This document shows positions 37,012-46,327 of a stretch of DNA of 64,000 nt, in pieces. Position 1 is the first letter of the stretch. Each line of letters starts with the position of its first letter. The position numbers and the translations under genes are program-made. The DNA is taken from NCBI GenBank assembly GCA_963713805.1, contig CAVQNF010000019.1, forward strand, positions 173,534 through 237,533, written 5' to 3'. Below the pieces are notes generated by a model. The model did not search any database and was not told the origin of the DNA. It saw only the letters and a list, made by a program, of their open reading frames with translations. Origin of the DNA: GAS188 sp963713805 (GTDB lineage Bacteria > Pseudomonadota > Alphaproteobacteria > Rhizobiales > Beijerinckiaceae).

Positions 37012-38520
37012 TCACACGCTCGACTTGCGCTCACGCTTCTCCCCGATCCGGCGGCCCGCCTGCTCGGGCCTCGTCAACGGCGCCTGAGCGTCCCGCAACG
37101 CAACAAGGCGCGCTGCGACTTCGGGGCTTGCGGACGATGCGCGGCCTTTCTCGGCACCGACGTGGAGGAGCATCTGCTCGGCGGTCGCCAACAGGTCTCG
37201 ACTGCGCCCGTGATGCATCCGATGGAAGAGGTGGATGCGCTTCTGGTCGGCGTGCAAGATCTGCGTCGTGACGTAGAACGGCTCGAGGCATGCGATTTCG
37301 CGAAGGTGGCTCATATGGGTCTCGACCGTGAAATAGCTGCCTGTCGAGGCGCGATAGGCGCCATCGACCCCGAGATACGCAGTGAGCGCGTCGGTCGCAT
37401 CGCCGAACACCTGCAAATAACGGCTTTCGGTCAGGTGATTGTTGTAGTCGATCCAATCCGGCCGCACGCTTCCTTCATGAAGCCGCAACGGCTGGGAGAT
37501 GTCGTGAGGCATCGTGCGCTTCTGGCCACGATGCGCCCTGGCGAGCAGCCGCTCTTCCTGGGCGGCGAGCGTCGTTCCCGAGGCGAAATCCTGGGAGCGG
37601 AGCGCCTGCATGATCGCGACGAGGCAATCATCGCGCTTGCGCTCCAATTCCTGCAACGAGGCTCCCGCCGCCTGGCGATCCGACTGGTCGGCGATCTTGT
37701 CGATGAAGCCTCGCGTCAGTTCCGGAACCTCCATGAGCTTCGTCCAGGGCAGCTTCAAGGCCGGCCCGAACTGCGCCATGAAGTGGCGCATGCCCTCTTC
37801 GCCTCCGGCGAGGCGATAGGTGAGGAACGTCCCCATGAAAGCCCAGCGCAGGCCGGCGCCGTAGCGGATCGCGTCGTCGATCTCCTCGACGGTCGCGACA
37901 TCGTCATGGACGAGCCACAAGGCCTCGCGCCACAGCGCCTCGAGCAGGCGGTCGGCAATGAAGCCGTCGATCTCCTTGCGAAGGCACAAGCGGATGCATG
38001 CCGAGCGAGACATAGAAGTCCTGCGCCGCGACGATCGAGGCGGGATCGGTTGCCCCTCCACCACAGAGCTCGACGAGCGGCAAGAGATAGACGGGGTTGA
38101 AGGGGTGCCCGACGAGGAAGCGGCCGGGACGGCTCATCGCCGCTTGCAGGCGGCTCGGCAACAGTCCCGAGGTGGATGAGGCGACAAGCGCGGCCGGCGG
38201 CGCATGAGCGTCGATCTCGCGCAGCAGATCGCGCTTCAGCTCTTCGCGCTCGGGCGCGCTCTCCTGGATGAAATCGCGCCTGCCGCACGGCTTCGGGAAG
38301 CGTCGCGGCAAAGCGAAGCTCGCCGACGGGCGCCGAGGGCGCCAAGGTGAGCCGCCCTAGCGCGCGCGTCGGCATTGCTCCAGCGTCGCGCGGACGCGCC
38401 GCTCCGCATCGGGATGCGGATCATGGACCACGACATCGAGGCCGTTGAGAACGAAGCGCGCGGCCCATCCCGCACCGATGACGCCGGCACCGATGACGGC
38501 ACAGCGTTCGATGGCGCAGC
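37012..38520 (-). CDS. L-carnitine dehydrogenase fused to thioesterase domain, several frameshifts
   Basis: The fragments join in order. First comes the Rossmann motif AVIGAGVIGAGWAARFVLNG (about 38430-38495), then ELKRDLLREIDAHA, GHPFNPVYLLPLVELCGG with the catalytic His region (about 38070-38250), then the frame from 37012 with EIDGFIADRLLEALW. A hotdog thioesterase domain (PDWIDYNNHLTESRYLQVFGDATDAL) closes the protein. This architecture is that of the bifunctional carnitine 3-dehydrogenase/betainyl-CoA thioesterase. Frame changes lie near 38370, 38300 and 38010. The start cannot be fixed. The adjacent BKACE gene supports the carnitine assignment. Confidence 0.85.
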
Positions 38521-38545
38521 GTTCGATGGCGCGCGTTCAATGGCG
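38504..38545. repeat. 15-bp tandem duplication at the gene boundary
   Basis: On the minus strand gcgccatcgaacgct occurs twice in direct succession, preceded by an imperfect third copy (gcgccattgaacgc). It lies exactly between the end of the BKACE gene and the Rossmann start of the carnitine dehydrogenase and blurs both termini. Confidence 0.7.
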
Positions 38546-39460
38546 CCTCGGCACTCGACGCGGCAGCGCCGCGCAGCTTGAGCTTGCGGCGCACTTCAGC
38601 CGGCGTGAGGACGCGAATGTTCATCGCCACGAGGATGGCGACGGCGCGTTCGACGAGGTGCGCCATTCGAGGCCTTCACGCCGCTTGGACAGCATAGATA
38701 TTGTCCTCGAGCCCGACGCGGACGTTGCCGCCGGCGAGCGCCGCCATGGCGACATAAGGAAGCTGCATACGTCCGATCGAGAAGGCGGAGAACACGCAGG
38801 CCGGCGGCAGGTTGCGGACCATCGCCATCAGCGTCGTCGGATCGTCGGGCGCGCCATAGGGAATGCCCATGCAGAGCTGGATCATCACGGGATCGTCGAT
38901 CAGGCCCTCGCTCGATGAGCTGGCGCGCGAGCACGAGATGGCCGGTGTCGAACACCTCGATTTCCGGGCGCACGCCGAGCGCCTGCACCCGGCGCGCCAT
39001 GGCGCGCAGCATGCTCGGCGTGTTGGTCATCACGTAATCGCCCTCGGCGAAGTTCATCGTGCCGCAATCGAGCGTGCAGATTTCCGGCAGGAGCTCTTCG
39101 ACATGGGCGAGGCGCTGCGTCGGCGCCGATCATGTCGGTCTTCGCCGCATCGAGAGGCAAGGGTGTCTCCGCGCCGCCCGAGCACGAGATCGCCGCCCAT
39201 GCCGGCGGTGAGATTGATGCACGACGTCGGTTCCCGAATCGCGGATGCGCTCGACGACCTCGCGATAGAGCGCGGGATCGCGCGCGGGCGCGCCGGTTTC
39301 GGGATCGCGCACATGGATATGCGCGATCGCGGCGCCCGCCTTCGCCGCCTCGATCGCGGCGGCCGCGATCTCGCGCGGGGGTGACCGGGATCTTCTCGCT
39401 GAGAGAGGCAGTCCCGCCCGCTCCCGTGACCGCGCAGGTGATGAAGACCTCCCAGTTCAT
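38541..39460 (-). CDS. BKACE-family enzyme, probable 3-dehydrocarnitine cleavage enzyme, several frameshifts
   Basis: ATG at 39460 has GGAGGACGGC upstream and begins MNWEVFITCAVTGAGG, the standard BKACE N-terminus. Fragments in successive frames give AIAHIHVRDPETGAPARDPALY (zinc-binding His-x-His), INLTAGMGGDL, MNFAEGDYVMTNTP, GIPYGAPDDPTTL and NVRVGLEDNIYAVQ, and finally ALVERAVAILVAMNIRVLTPAEVRRKL. At least three one-base shifts are present (near 39375, 39240, 39120, 38900 and 38685). BKACE enzymes react a beta-keto acid with acetyl-CoA; beside carnitine dehydrogenase the expected reaction is dehydrocarnitine to betainyl-CoA plus acetoacetate. Confidence 0.85.
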
Positions 39461-39660
39461 GCCGTCCTCCGGTCGCCGAGCGTCGGGCAGCGAGCGCCGA
39501 CGCAATTGCCTGCTGACGCGGTCCGGGAATACGCGAAATAGCGATGCGCTGATAGTCATGCGGTCCGAGCGAGAACTAACCCCGCGACGAAGGGAGAATT
39601 TGATGCGTACAGCGCAACGAAGCGCTCAAATCGCCCTGTTCTCCATGCTAGAATATCCGA

Positions 39661-39954
39661 ATGAACCGCGACGAAGCCATGAATCGTCTCAAAGCGCGTG
39701 CCGCCGATCTCAAGCGGCTCGGCGTCGAGCATCTCTACATGTTCGGCTCGACAGCACGTGACGAAGCGCGCGACGAATCCGATATCGACCTCTTCTTTGA
39801 CTACCAAAAGGGCAAGCTGGGACTTTTCGAGCTTATGGATGTGAAGGAAACTACGGCTCAAATTCTCGGGCGCTCTGCTGACATCATGACCCGCGATAGT
39901 CTCCACAGAACCCTGCGGCGGCAGATCGAGGCGTCGGCGCTGCAAGTATTTTAG
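39661..39954 (+). CDS. MNT-type minimal nucleotidyltransferase (antitoxin)
   Basis: 97 residues. The polymerase-beta-like motif GSTARDEARDESDID places Gly29-Ser30 and the metal-binding Asp41 and Asp43, and a third acidic position lies in SADIMT. The size and motif match MntA-type antitoxins that AMPylate HEPN toxins. The next frame starts at GTG 39954, one base into the stop codon, and looks like the beginning of a HEPN gene. Confidence 0.88.
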   Translation: MNRDEAMNRLKARAADLKRLGVEHLYMFGSTARDEARDESDIDLFFDYQKGKLGLFELMDVKETTAQILGRSADIMTRDSLHRTLRRQIEASALQVF

Positions 39955-40121
39955 TGCCCCAGCGCCGTTCTCTCATCCCGCGCCTGACGGATAGGGTGGA
40001 GGCCATCGAGCGCGTGCGCGGCGTTGCCCACAGCGCGCGAGGAATAGGCACTCGCGGGATAATGGCGACACCCGTCCTTCTCGCTCAAGTTCAAGGCAGC
40101 GGCCTGGGCATTCATCATTAG
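39954..40121 (+). pseudogene. Truncated HEPN (DUF86-like) toxin remnant
   Basis: A 55-codon frame starting at a GTG that overlaps the MNT stop. Its first 25 residues, PQRRSLIPRLTDRVEAIERVR, resemble the N-terminal helix of DUF86/HEPN toxins. The rest lacks helix propensity and the R-x4-6-H ribonuclease motif, so the toxin seems deleted. The assignment rests on a short stretch and on the position after an MNT gene. Confidence 0.35.
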
Positions 40122-40183
40122 GAACGTCCGTCATTTTGCGCTAGAACAACACAAGAACAGTTCGCGCTCGGACAAAGCGGAAG

Positions 40184-40915
40184 ATGCCACATCCGTTCAC
40201 CCTCCTCTCCATCGCGTTGGGCGCGCTCGCCTCGTGGGGCCTCCTCGCGCTCCTGCGGGGCTTGAGCCACGTCGCCGCCGCGCGCCGCAAGATCGCAAGC
40301 CTCGTCGCCACGCATCTCGAGACGCTGGCCCGCCGCAGGCTGACCCTCGTCAAGACCGATCACTACGGTCTCATCGACGAGGGAGCCTGGCGCAAGGAAT
40401 ACCGCTATTTCATCGAGAAGCTCGTGATGCCGCAGCTCGGCGCTCGGGAACGCGCGGCGCTTGCCTTCCGACGCGAGGCGCTGCTCGAGGAGTTGATCGG
40501 AGCGCCGGTCGCTCGGCGCGCGCGCGAGCTCGAAGCCTCGCTCGCCATGGCCAAGGACATGTCGCCAGCCGAATTCGAGCATTGGTGCTCGACGGCGCTG
40601 CACGCGGCCGGCTGGAAGGCGCGCGCCACCGGCACCTCGGGCGATCAGGGCGCCGATGTGGTGGCCGAGAAGGGGGGCATCACCATCGTGCTGCAGTGCA
40701 AGCTCCACCGCAACGCGATCGGCAACAAGGCGGTGCAGGAGGCCTTCACGGCGCGCAAGCACTACGGAGCGACGGCGGCCGCCGTTGTCTCGAATGCCGG
40801 CTTCACCCGCTCGGCGGAAGCCTTGTCGCGGACGACGGGCGTGCTCTTGTGCCACTACAGCGACCTTGCCCGCCTCGACGACCTCCTCGCGGTACAGGTT
40901 TCGGCGACAGGCTGA
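40184..40915 (+). CDS. Membrane-anchored Mrr-like restriction endonuclease
   Basis: 243 residues. An N-terminal membrane helix (LLSIALGALASWGLLALL) precedes a coiled region and a C-terminal Mrr_cat domain: SPAEFEHWCSTALHAAGWKA, then GDQGADVVAEKGGITIVLQCK (Asp and Gln-x-Lys of the PD-(D/E)xK fold), then GNKAVQEAFTARKHYGA. Mrr-type enzymes cut modified DNA. The membrane anchor suggests action on incoming DNA or a role other than classical restriction (inference). No methylase gene is nearby. Confidence 0.82.
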   Translation: MPHPFTLLSIALGALASWGLLALLRGLSHVAAARRKIASLVATHLETLARRRLTLVKTDHYGLIDEGAWRKEYRYFIEKLVMPQLGARERAALAFRREALLEELIGAPVARRARELEASLAMAKDMSPAEFEHWCSTALHAAGWKARATGTSGDQGADVVAEKGGITIVLQCKLHRNAIGNKAVQEAFTARKHYGATAAAVVSNAGFTRSAEALSRTTGVLLCHYSDLARLDDLLAVQVSATG

Positions 40916-41087
40916 AGCATTTTTTGGAAGATGATCTCGAGGATTTCCGGGCCTGATTTTTGTTTCGTCAAGAAACCAGAAGATGTCTTTGAGTTAATCA
41001 GACCGTCTTGTGGCTCGAATTCAAGCTCTGGAACGCAGCCGGCAATATGGCGTATGATCGATTCTTCATCCTTGCAAGGAGGGGATC

Positions 41088-41390
41088 ATGGATCAACCTG
41101 TCGCCTTCGTCGGTAATTCTCAGCCGCTTGGTTTTTTCGCGCTGATCATCATCGGCGGCTTGGCCGGCTGGATCGCCGGAATGATCCTCGGCTCGAGGCA
41201 TTGGATCTTCACCAACATCCTCATCGGCATTGCCGGCTCCTATGTGGGCTCGGAGATCGCTTCGCTCGCCAATTTCGGCCTGCGCAATTCGCTCGACCAC
41301 TTCCTCGCCGCCCTCCTCGGCTCGATCATCGTGCTGTGGATCTGGCGCGGCCTGCACCGGACGGATGCCTACCCGCCAAACCGCATGTAG
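41088..41390 (+). CDS. GlsB/YeaQ/YmgE-like (transglycosylase-associated) membrane protein
   Basis: 100 residues with an AAGGAGGGG ribosome site. Three hydrophobic helices with glycine patterns (ALIIIGGLAGWIAGMILG, NILIGIAGSYVGSEIA) match the GlsB/YeaQ/YmgE family of small stress-induced membrane proteins. The biochemical role is not known. Confidence 0.85.
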   Translation: MDQPVAFVGNSQPLGFFALIIIGGLAGWIAGMILGSRHWIFTNILIGIAGSYVGSEIASLANFGLRNSLDHFLAALLGSIIVLWIWRGLHRTDAYPPNRM

Positions 41391-41513
41391 GCTTTTCAAA
41401 TGCGGTCGCGCGCCGTCCCTGACGGATGAAGGCTGTCAAGCACGGCTTCCGTCCGCAAACGTTTTTAACGGCTCATCGAGGCGCGCGCTTACCCGCAGCC
41501 TGTCCGGTCGCTC

Positions 41514-43005
41514 CTATTCGCCATGCGCGATGACGAGCGTCTGCGTCGTCGTGAATTCCCGCAAGCCTTCGAACCCCTTTTCGCGTCCGTGACCGGAGCG
41601 GCCGAAGCCGCCGAACGGCAATTCGATGCCGCCGCCCGCTCCATAGGAGTTCACGAACACCTGGCCCGCGCGCATCTTGCGGGCGACGCGCAAGGCGCGC
41701 TTCGCGTCATTCGACCAGACGCCGGCGACGAGCCCATAGGGCGTGCCGTTCGCGAGGCGCACGGCATCGGCTTCGTCTTCGAAAGTCATCGCCGCGAGCA
41801 CCGGGCCGAAGACCTCTTCCTGAACGATTTTGTGGTTCTCCGGCGGCCGGCCGATCAGGGTCGGCGGCACGTAGTAGCCGCCTTTCGGGGCGTATTTCAC
41901 GATCGTGCCCGGAGGCCAGCGTCTCGAGGCGATCGGCCGCGGCTCCGGCGAGATAGGATTCGATGCGCCGCTTCTGGGTGGCGTTGATCATGGGGCCGAG
42001 GTCGAGGTCGCGCTCGGGCGGCCCCGCGCGCAGCGCGGCAAAGCGTTTGCCGACCGCGTCGACCACACGCTCATAGGCGGAGCGCTCGATCAAAAGGCGG
42101 CTGCCTGCCGAGCAGGTCTGCCCTCCGTTCTGGATGATGGCATTGACCACGACCGGCATGAGGCTCTCGAGATCGGCATCGGCGAACACCACTTGCGCGG
42201 ATTTGCCGCCGAGCTCGAGCGTGACCCCGACATGGTTTTGCGCCGCGGCCGCCTGGATGAAGGTGCCGGTCTGCGGGCTGCCGGTGAAGGAGAGGAAATC
42301 GATGCCGGGATGGGAGGCGAGGGCCGCTCCCGCCGTCCGGCCGAGCCCCGTCACGACATTGAGCGCGCCTTCCGGAAAGCCGACGTCGAGCGCGAGGCGC
42401 GCCACCTTGAGGATGCTCAATGAAGCGTCCTCCGCCGGCTTGACCACGCAGGCATTGCCGGCGGCCAGCGCCGCGCCGGCCGAGCGGCCGAAAATCTGCA
42501 CCGGATAATTCCAGGGGATGATGTGGCCCGTCACGCCGTGCGGCACGCGCAGGATCGAGACGAGATGCGTGTTGAGGAAGGGGATCGTCTCACCATGCAG
42601 CTTGTCGGCCGCCGAGCCGTAATATTCGAGATAACGTGCGAGCGCGTTGACGTCGGCCCTGCCCTGGCTGATCGGCTTGCCGGTGTCGCGGCTTTCGAGC
42701 GCGGCGAGCTCGGCCGCATGGGCGAGGACGGCCTGCGAAAGCTTGAGCAGCAAGCGGCCGCGTTCCGTCGCCGTGAGGCGTCCCCACGCACCCTCGAAAG
42801 CGCCGCGCGCGGCGGCGACCGCCCGCGAAACATCCGCCGAATCACCCGATGCGATCTCGGCGAAGACATTGCCGTCGCCCGGCGCGACGACCGGGATGGT
42901 CTCGCCGGAAACCGATGGGAGCATGCGTCCGCCGATGAGATGCTTCTCGACCGGAAAAGCGCTGGATTTCCTGGCGGCTGGCTTCTTGAGAGTTGCGGTG
43001 CTCAT
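41514..43005 (-). CDS. NAD(P)-dependent aldehyde dehydrogenase, one frameshift
   Basis: About 496 residues after joining two frames near 41905. There, dropping one G from a GGG run restores ASGTIVKYAPKGGYYVPPTL. The catalytic Glu lies in VTLELGGKS and the Cys in GGQTCSAGSR; the cofactor region IIPWNYPVQI is intact. The C-terminal part QVFVNSYGAGGGIELPFGGFGRSG is normal. The family includes betaine-aldehyde and gamma-aminobutyraldehyde dehydrogenases. With the carnitine genes 2 kb away a role in quaternary-amine metabolism is possible but unproven. Confidence 0.88.
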
Positions 43006-43146
43006 AGGCTCACCTTTCGCTTCGGCTCATACCCTTAATTGAAGCCGACGTCGCCGGATTGCAACCTTGCAGGCAAGCGATCACAAGGCGGGGAAGACAT
43101 TTCCCTAAGAGCACATCCGTGCCGCCCCTATCCGACGCGGGAAACC

Positions 43147-43707
43147 ATGCGCAGCTCCGACGCCGATATTCTCTTCATTCCGGGTCTCGGCAACTCGGGA
43201 CCCGAGCATTGGCAGACACGCTGGGAGAACAAGCTCTCGACCGGCAGGCGCGTCGAGCAGGAGGATTGGGAGCGCCCTCGCCTCTGCGACTGGACAGGCC
43301 GCATCACCGAGGAAGTCGCGCGTTCCAGCGGCGCGGGCCGCCCCGTGGTCGCGATCGCGCATAGCCTCGGCAGCCTCGCCCTCGTGCATGCGGCGCCTCG
43401 CCTCGCCCCGGGGAAGATCGCCGGCGCCTATTTGATCACGCCACCCTCGGACGCGAGCATCGCGACGCTTCCCGAAGTCGATCCGGCCTTCGTTCCGGCG
43501 CCGATGGCCCCCCTGCCCTTTCCCTCGCTTCTGGTCGCGAGCCGCACGGACCCTTACGGCTCCTTCGCGGATGCGCAGGCAAAAGCGAAAGCTTGGGGCT
43601 CGACGCTCGTCGATGCCGGTGATGCCGGCCACATCAACACGGCATCGGGCCATGGTCCTTGGCCCGAAGGCTTGATGCGGCTCGCCACCTTCCTGAAGAC
43701 GCTGTGA
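43147..43707 (+). CDS. RBBP9/YdeN-type alpha/beta hydrolase
   Basis: 186 residues from ATG 43147. It starts with the ILFIPGLGNSGPEHWQTRWE motif typical of the family, has nucleophile Ser73 in AIAHSLGS, and a late GDAGHINTASGHGPWPEG with the catalytic His and an Asp in SRTDPYG. RBBP9-like proteins are serine hydrolases of unclear physiological substrate. It stands alone. Confidence 0.88.
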   Translation: MRSSDADILFIPGLGNSGPEHWQTRWENKLSTGRRVEQEDWERPRLCDWTGRITEEVARSSGAGRPVVAIAHSLGSLALVHAAPRLAPGKIAGAYLITPPSDASIATLPEVDPAFVPAPMAPLPFPSLLVASRTDPYGSFADAQAKAKAWGSTLVDAGDAGHINTASGHGPWPEGLMRLATFLKTL

Positions 43708-43756
43708 CGGGGAAATCGGCGAGGCCTTCTTGCGCGGCAACGGCGGTCGAAAAAGC

Positions 43757-44140
43757 TCAGGCACCGCCGCACACATGCTCGGCGTCGGGCAAGGTCCAGG
43801 TCTGCCCGGTCCTTTTGTTGGTGGTGCGGTATCTGCGGCCCCGATTGTCGCCCGGCGGACAATCTCTCGGGATGTGGACAAGGCACATCGTCACGACATC
43901 GCCGACGCGCGATCGATCGACCTGCGGCACCTGCTCATAGGACACCTGGTGCCCGCCATTCGCGAAGCTGATCGCGCTGCCGCTGCCGGGCGTGTCCTCG
44001 AGCCGATTGCCGACGGACCTCACCCGCGTCTCGACGCACTCGCCGATTTGCGTCGGCATGCCGGCGGCGGCGACGCCGGCATGAAAAAGGGTCAGCGCCG
44101 ACGACGCGGCGATGAGGGACGCCAGGAGCCTGATGCGCAT
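43757..44140 (-). CDS. Small secreted protein, unknown function
   Basis: 127 residues from ATG 44140. A signal peptide (RLLASLIAASSALTLFHAGVAAA) leads to an approximately 100-residue periplasmic domain with three cysteines (GECVETR, TMCLVHIPRDC, EHVCGG) and a segment RYRTTNKRTGQTWTLPD. The pattern IGECVETRVRSVGNRLEDTPGSGSAI is reminiscent of small conserved alphaproteobacterial exported proteins. I cannot name a function. Confidence 0.7.
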   Translation of the reverse strand: MRIRLLASLIAASSALTLFHAGVAAAGMPTQIGECVETRVRSVGNRLEDTPGSGSAISFANGGHQVSYEQVPQVDRSRVGDVVTMCLVHIPRDCPPGDNRGRRYRTTNKRTGQTWTLPDAEHVCGGA

Positions 44141-44240
44141 CGAACCCTCCGGCTCGGGATGTTCGCGGCCGGACCCTTCGCCGTCAAGGGTCTGGGAAAA
44201 GGATCGTGCGGTGGCGGCAGGAACGTTCGAGCGCGCCGCC

Positions 44241-44702
44241 TCACGACCCGCGAGCACGATAGGGCGGGATGCCTTGATCGGGGAGCCACAGGCCGGGAGG
44301 GGGCTTCCCGGTCTGCCAGAACACGTCGATCGGAATGCCGCCTCGCGGGTACCAATAGCCGCCGATGCGAAGATAGCGCGGCGCGACGAGCTCGACGATC
44401 TTCTTGCCGACCCCGATCGTGCAATCCTCGTGATAGGCGCCGTGGTTGCGGAAGCTCGCGAGGTAGAGCTTCAGCGATTTCGACTCGAGGAGCCATTTGC
44501 CCGGCAGGTAATCGATGACCAGGATGCCGAAATCCGGCTGGCCCGTCACCGGGCAAAGCGAGGTGAATTCCGGGCAGGTGAACCGCGCGAGATATTTCGT
44601 GCCGGGATGAGGGTTGGGCACGCGCTCGAGCTTCGCCTCGGCGGGCGAGTGAGGGACGGGAACGTGCCGGCCAAGCTGCAAGGGCGATCGGGCGGTGCTC
44701 AT
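44241..44702 (-). CDS. queF: NADPH-dependent 7-cyano-7-deazaguanine reductase
   Basis: 153 residues, the short (type I) QueF. It has the active-site Cys in TSLCPVTGQPDFG and the QueF motif LLESKSLKLYLASFRNHGAYHED, with Glu and His for preQ0 binding. It reduces preQ0 to preQ1 in queuosine biosynthesis, using NADPH in the cytoplasm. No other queuosine gene is in the window. Confidence 0.96.
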   Translation of the reverse strand: MSTARSPLQLGRHVPVPHSPAEAKLERVPNPHPGTKYLARFTCPEFTSLCPVTGQPDFGILVIDYLPGKWLLESKSLKLYLASFRNHGAYHEDCTIGVGKKIVELVAPRYLRIGGYWYPRGGIPIDVFWQTGKPPPGLWLPDQGIPPYRARGS

Positions 44703-44900
44703 GAAGGCTGATGTGGCACAAGGCGGACGGCCTCCGCAACCGCGACCTGCGCAAAAGCGTCTTGCGCGCTCCGGAGGGAGCGGGAATCGGGAGGCGCTTT
44801 CTCAGCCGGGAAGCGGAACGCCTTTGGCTCTCCGCGACGCATGGGCCAAAACTGTGCCTGCCTCCAAACCGGTCACGAAATCCACCCGCCTCCCTCTCGC

Positions 44901-46327
44901 TCAGCGCTCGTGCATTGACGAGGAGACCATGGTCGCGAGCGGGGTCAAGAGATAGCCGATGATGCGCTGGGTGTCGGTCTTGATCTCGACCGTGACGCTC
45001 ATGCCGGCCGAAAGCGGAATGCTCTGCTCGCCGATTTGGAACGCACTCTGATCGATGGCGATCGTCACCGGGAACACGAAGGTCTGGCCGTCAGGCCCGC
45101 TCGTGGCGGCGGCATTGGCGCTATTGGCGAGGCTCGTCGCATTGGCTTGCATCATGCGCGCCTCGGCCTCGTTGACGGCGTCCGTCGCGATGTCGACGAC
45201 CCTGCCCGTGATCGAGCCGTAGCGCGTGAAGGGGAAGGAATTGATCTTCACCACCGCGTCCTGGCCGATCTTCACAAAGCCGATGTCGGTGTTGGCGACG
45301 AAGGCCTCGATCTGCAAGCCGCCATCGCCCGGAACGATCGTCATCAAGGCCTGGCCCGTCGTGACCACCTGGCCGACCGTGGTCACCGCGAGCTTTTGCA
45401 CGATGCCGTCGACCGGCGAGAAGAGGATGGTGCGGGCCGCCCGCGCGCGGGCCTTGGCGAGACCCTGCGCATCGACTTCGGCCTTGTTGGCTGCTTCGTT
45501 GAGCTTGTTGGTGTTGTCCGCGACGAAATCGCCGATGGTCTTGGCCTTTTGGCTCTTCAACGTCGAGATGCCGGCGCTGGCTTCGGCGAGCTGGCCCTGA
45601 TCGGTCGTGAGCGTCGCCTGCGCCCTTTCGAAATCCTGCATCGAATCGATGAGATTGGTCTTGGTGCCGGCATTGTGGTCGATGAGCTCCTGGCGCATGT
45701 CGACGCGCTCTTTCGAGGTCGCGACGAGCTTGGCGTCGATGACCGTGCTCGCGCGCAAGCGCTCGAGCGTCGCTTGCCGCTCCGCGATCTGCATATCGAG
45801 ATTGCCGAGCGCGCCTGAAAGCTGGGAGAGGTCGGCCCTGAGCGCCTCCTCCTCCCGCCGGCGAAGCGCATCGGGAATTGCGTCTTCCCATTGGATCGCA
45901 GGCGATGGGCCGACCGTCAAATCCGTGAGGCTCACGGCCCGCAACGCGGCCTTGCGCCTGGCGATCTCGGCAAGGCCGGCGGCGACCGCCTGGGCGCTCG
46001 CTGCCTCATCGGCCCTCGCCTCGATGGAGTCGAGCTCGACGAGCGCGATCTCCGCTCGCGACATGCGATCCGTTCTTGACGTTGAGCCTGAGGATCTTGC
46101 CCGGCTCGAGCGGCTCGATCACCTTGACGCGCCCCTTGGGCTCGATCTTCCCCTGCGCCACCGCGTGGATGTCGATGAAGCCCAGATACGACCAGGCGAG
46201 CGCGATGATGGTGAAGGCGCAGAGCGTCAGACAGGAACGCCCGGCGTGCCGTGGACGGCGGAGTCTCGAGGATTTCCAGCGCCGCGGGAAGGAACTCCCG
46301 ATCGCGGCCGGCGCTCGAGCTCGCCAT
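44901..46327 (-). CDS. HlyD-type periplasmic adaptor of type I secretion, two frameshifts
   Basis: It starts at ATG 46327, one base into the ABC exporter stop (TGATG). The N-terminal cytoplasmic and membrane part lies in two frames (REFLPAALEILETPPS, then TLCAFTIIALAWSYLGFIDIHA, then GKIEPKGRVKVIEPLEPGKIL). The frame from about 46064 runs through the coiled-coil region (45500-45900) to the lipoyl/beta-barrel part ILFSPVDGIVQKLAVTTVGQVV and the end SVTVEIKTDTQRIIGYLLTPLA. Shifts lie near 46250 and 46075. It bridges the exporter to an outer-membrane TolC, which is not encoded here. Confidence 0.88.

Noticed and set aside
43105..43881. A 258-codon antisense frame over the alpha/beta hydrolase
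   Set aside because: The plus-strand frame has the nucleophile and His motifs of RBBP9; the antisense is featureless.
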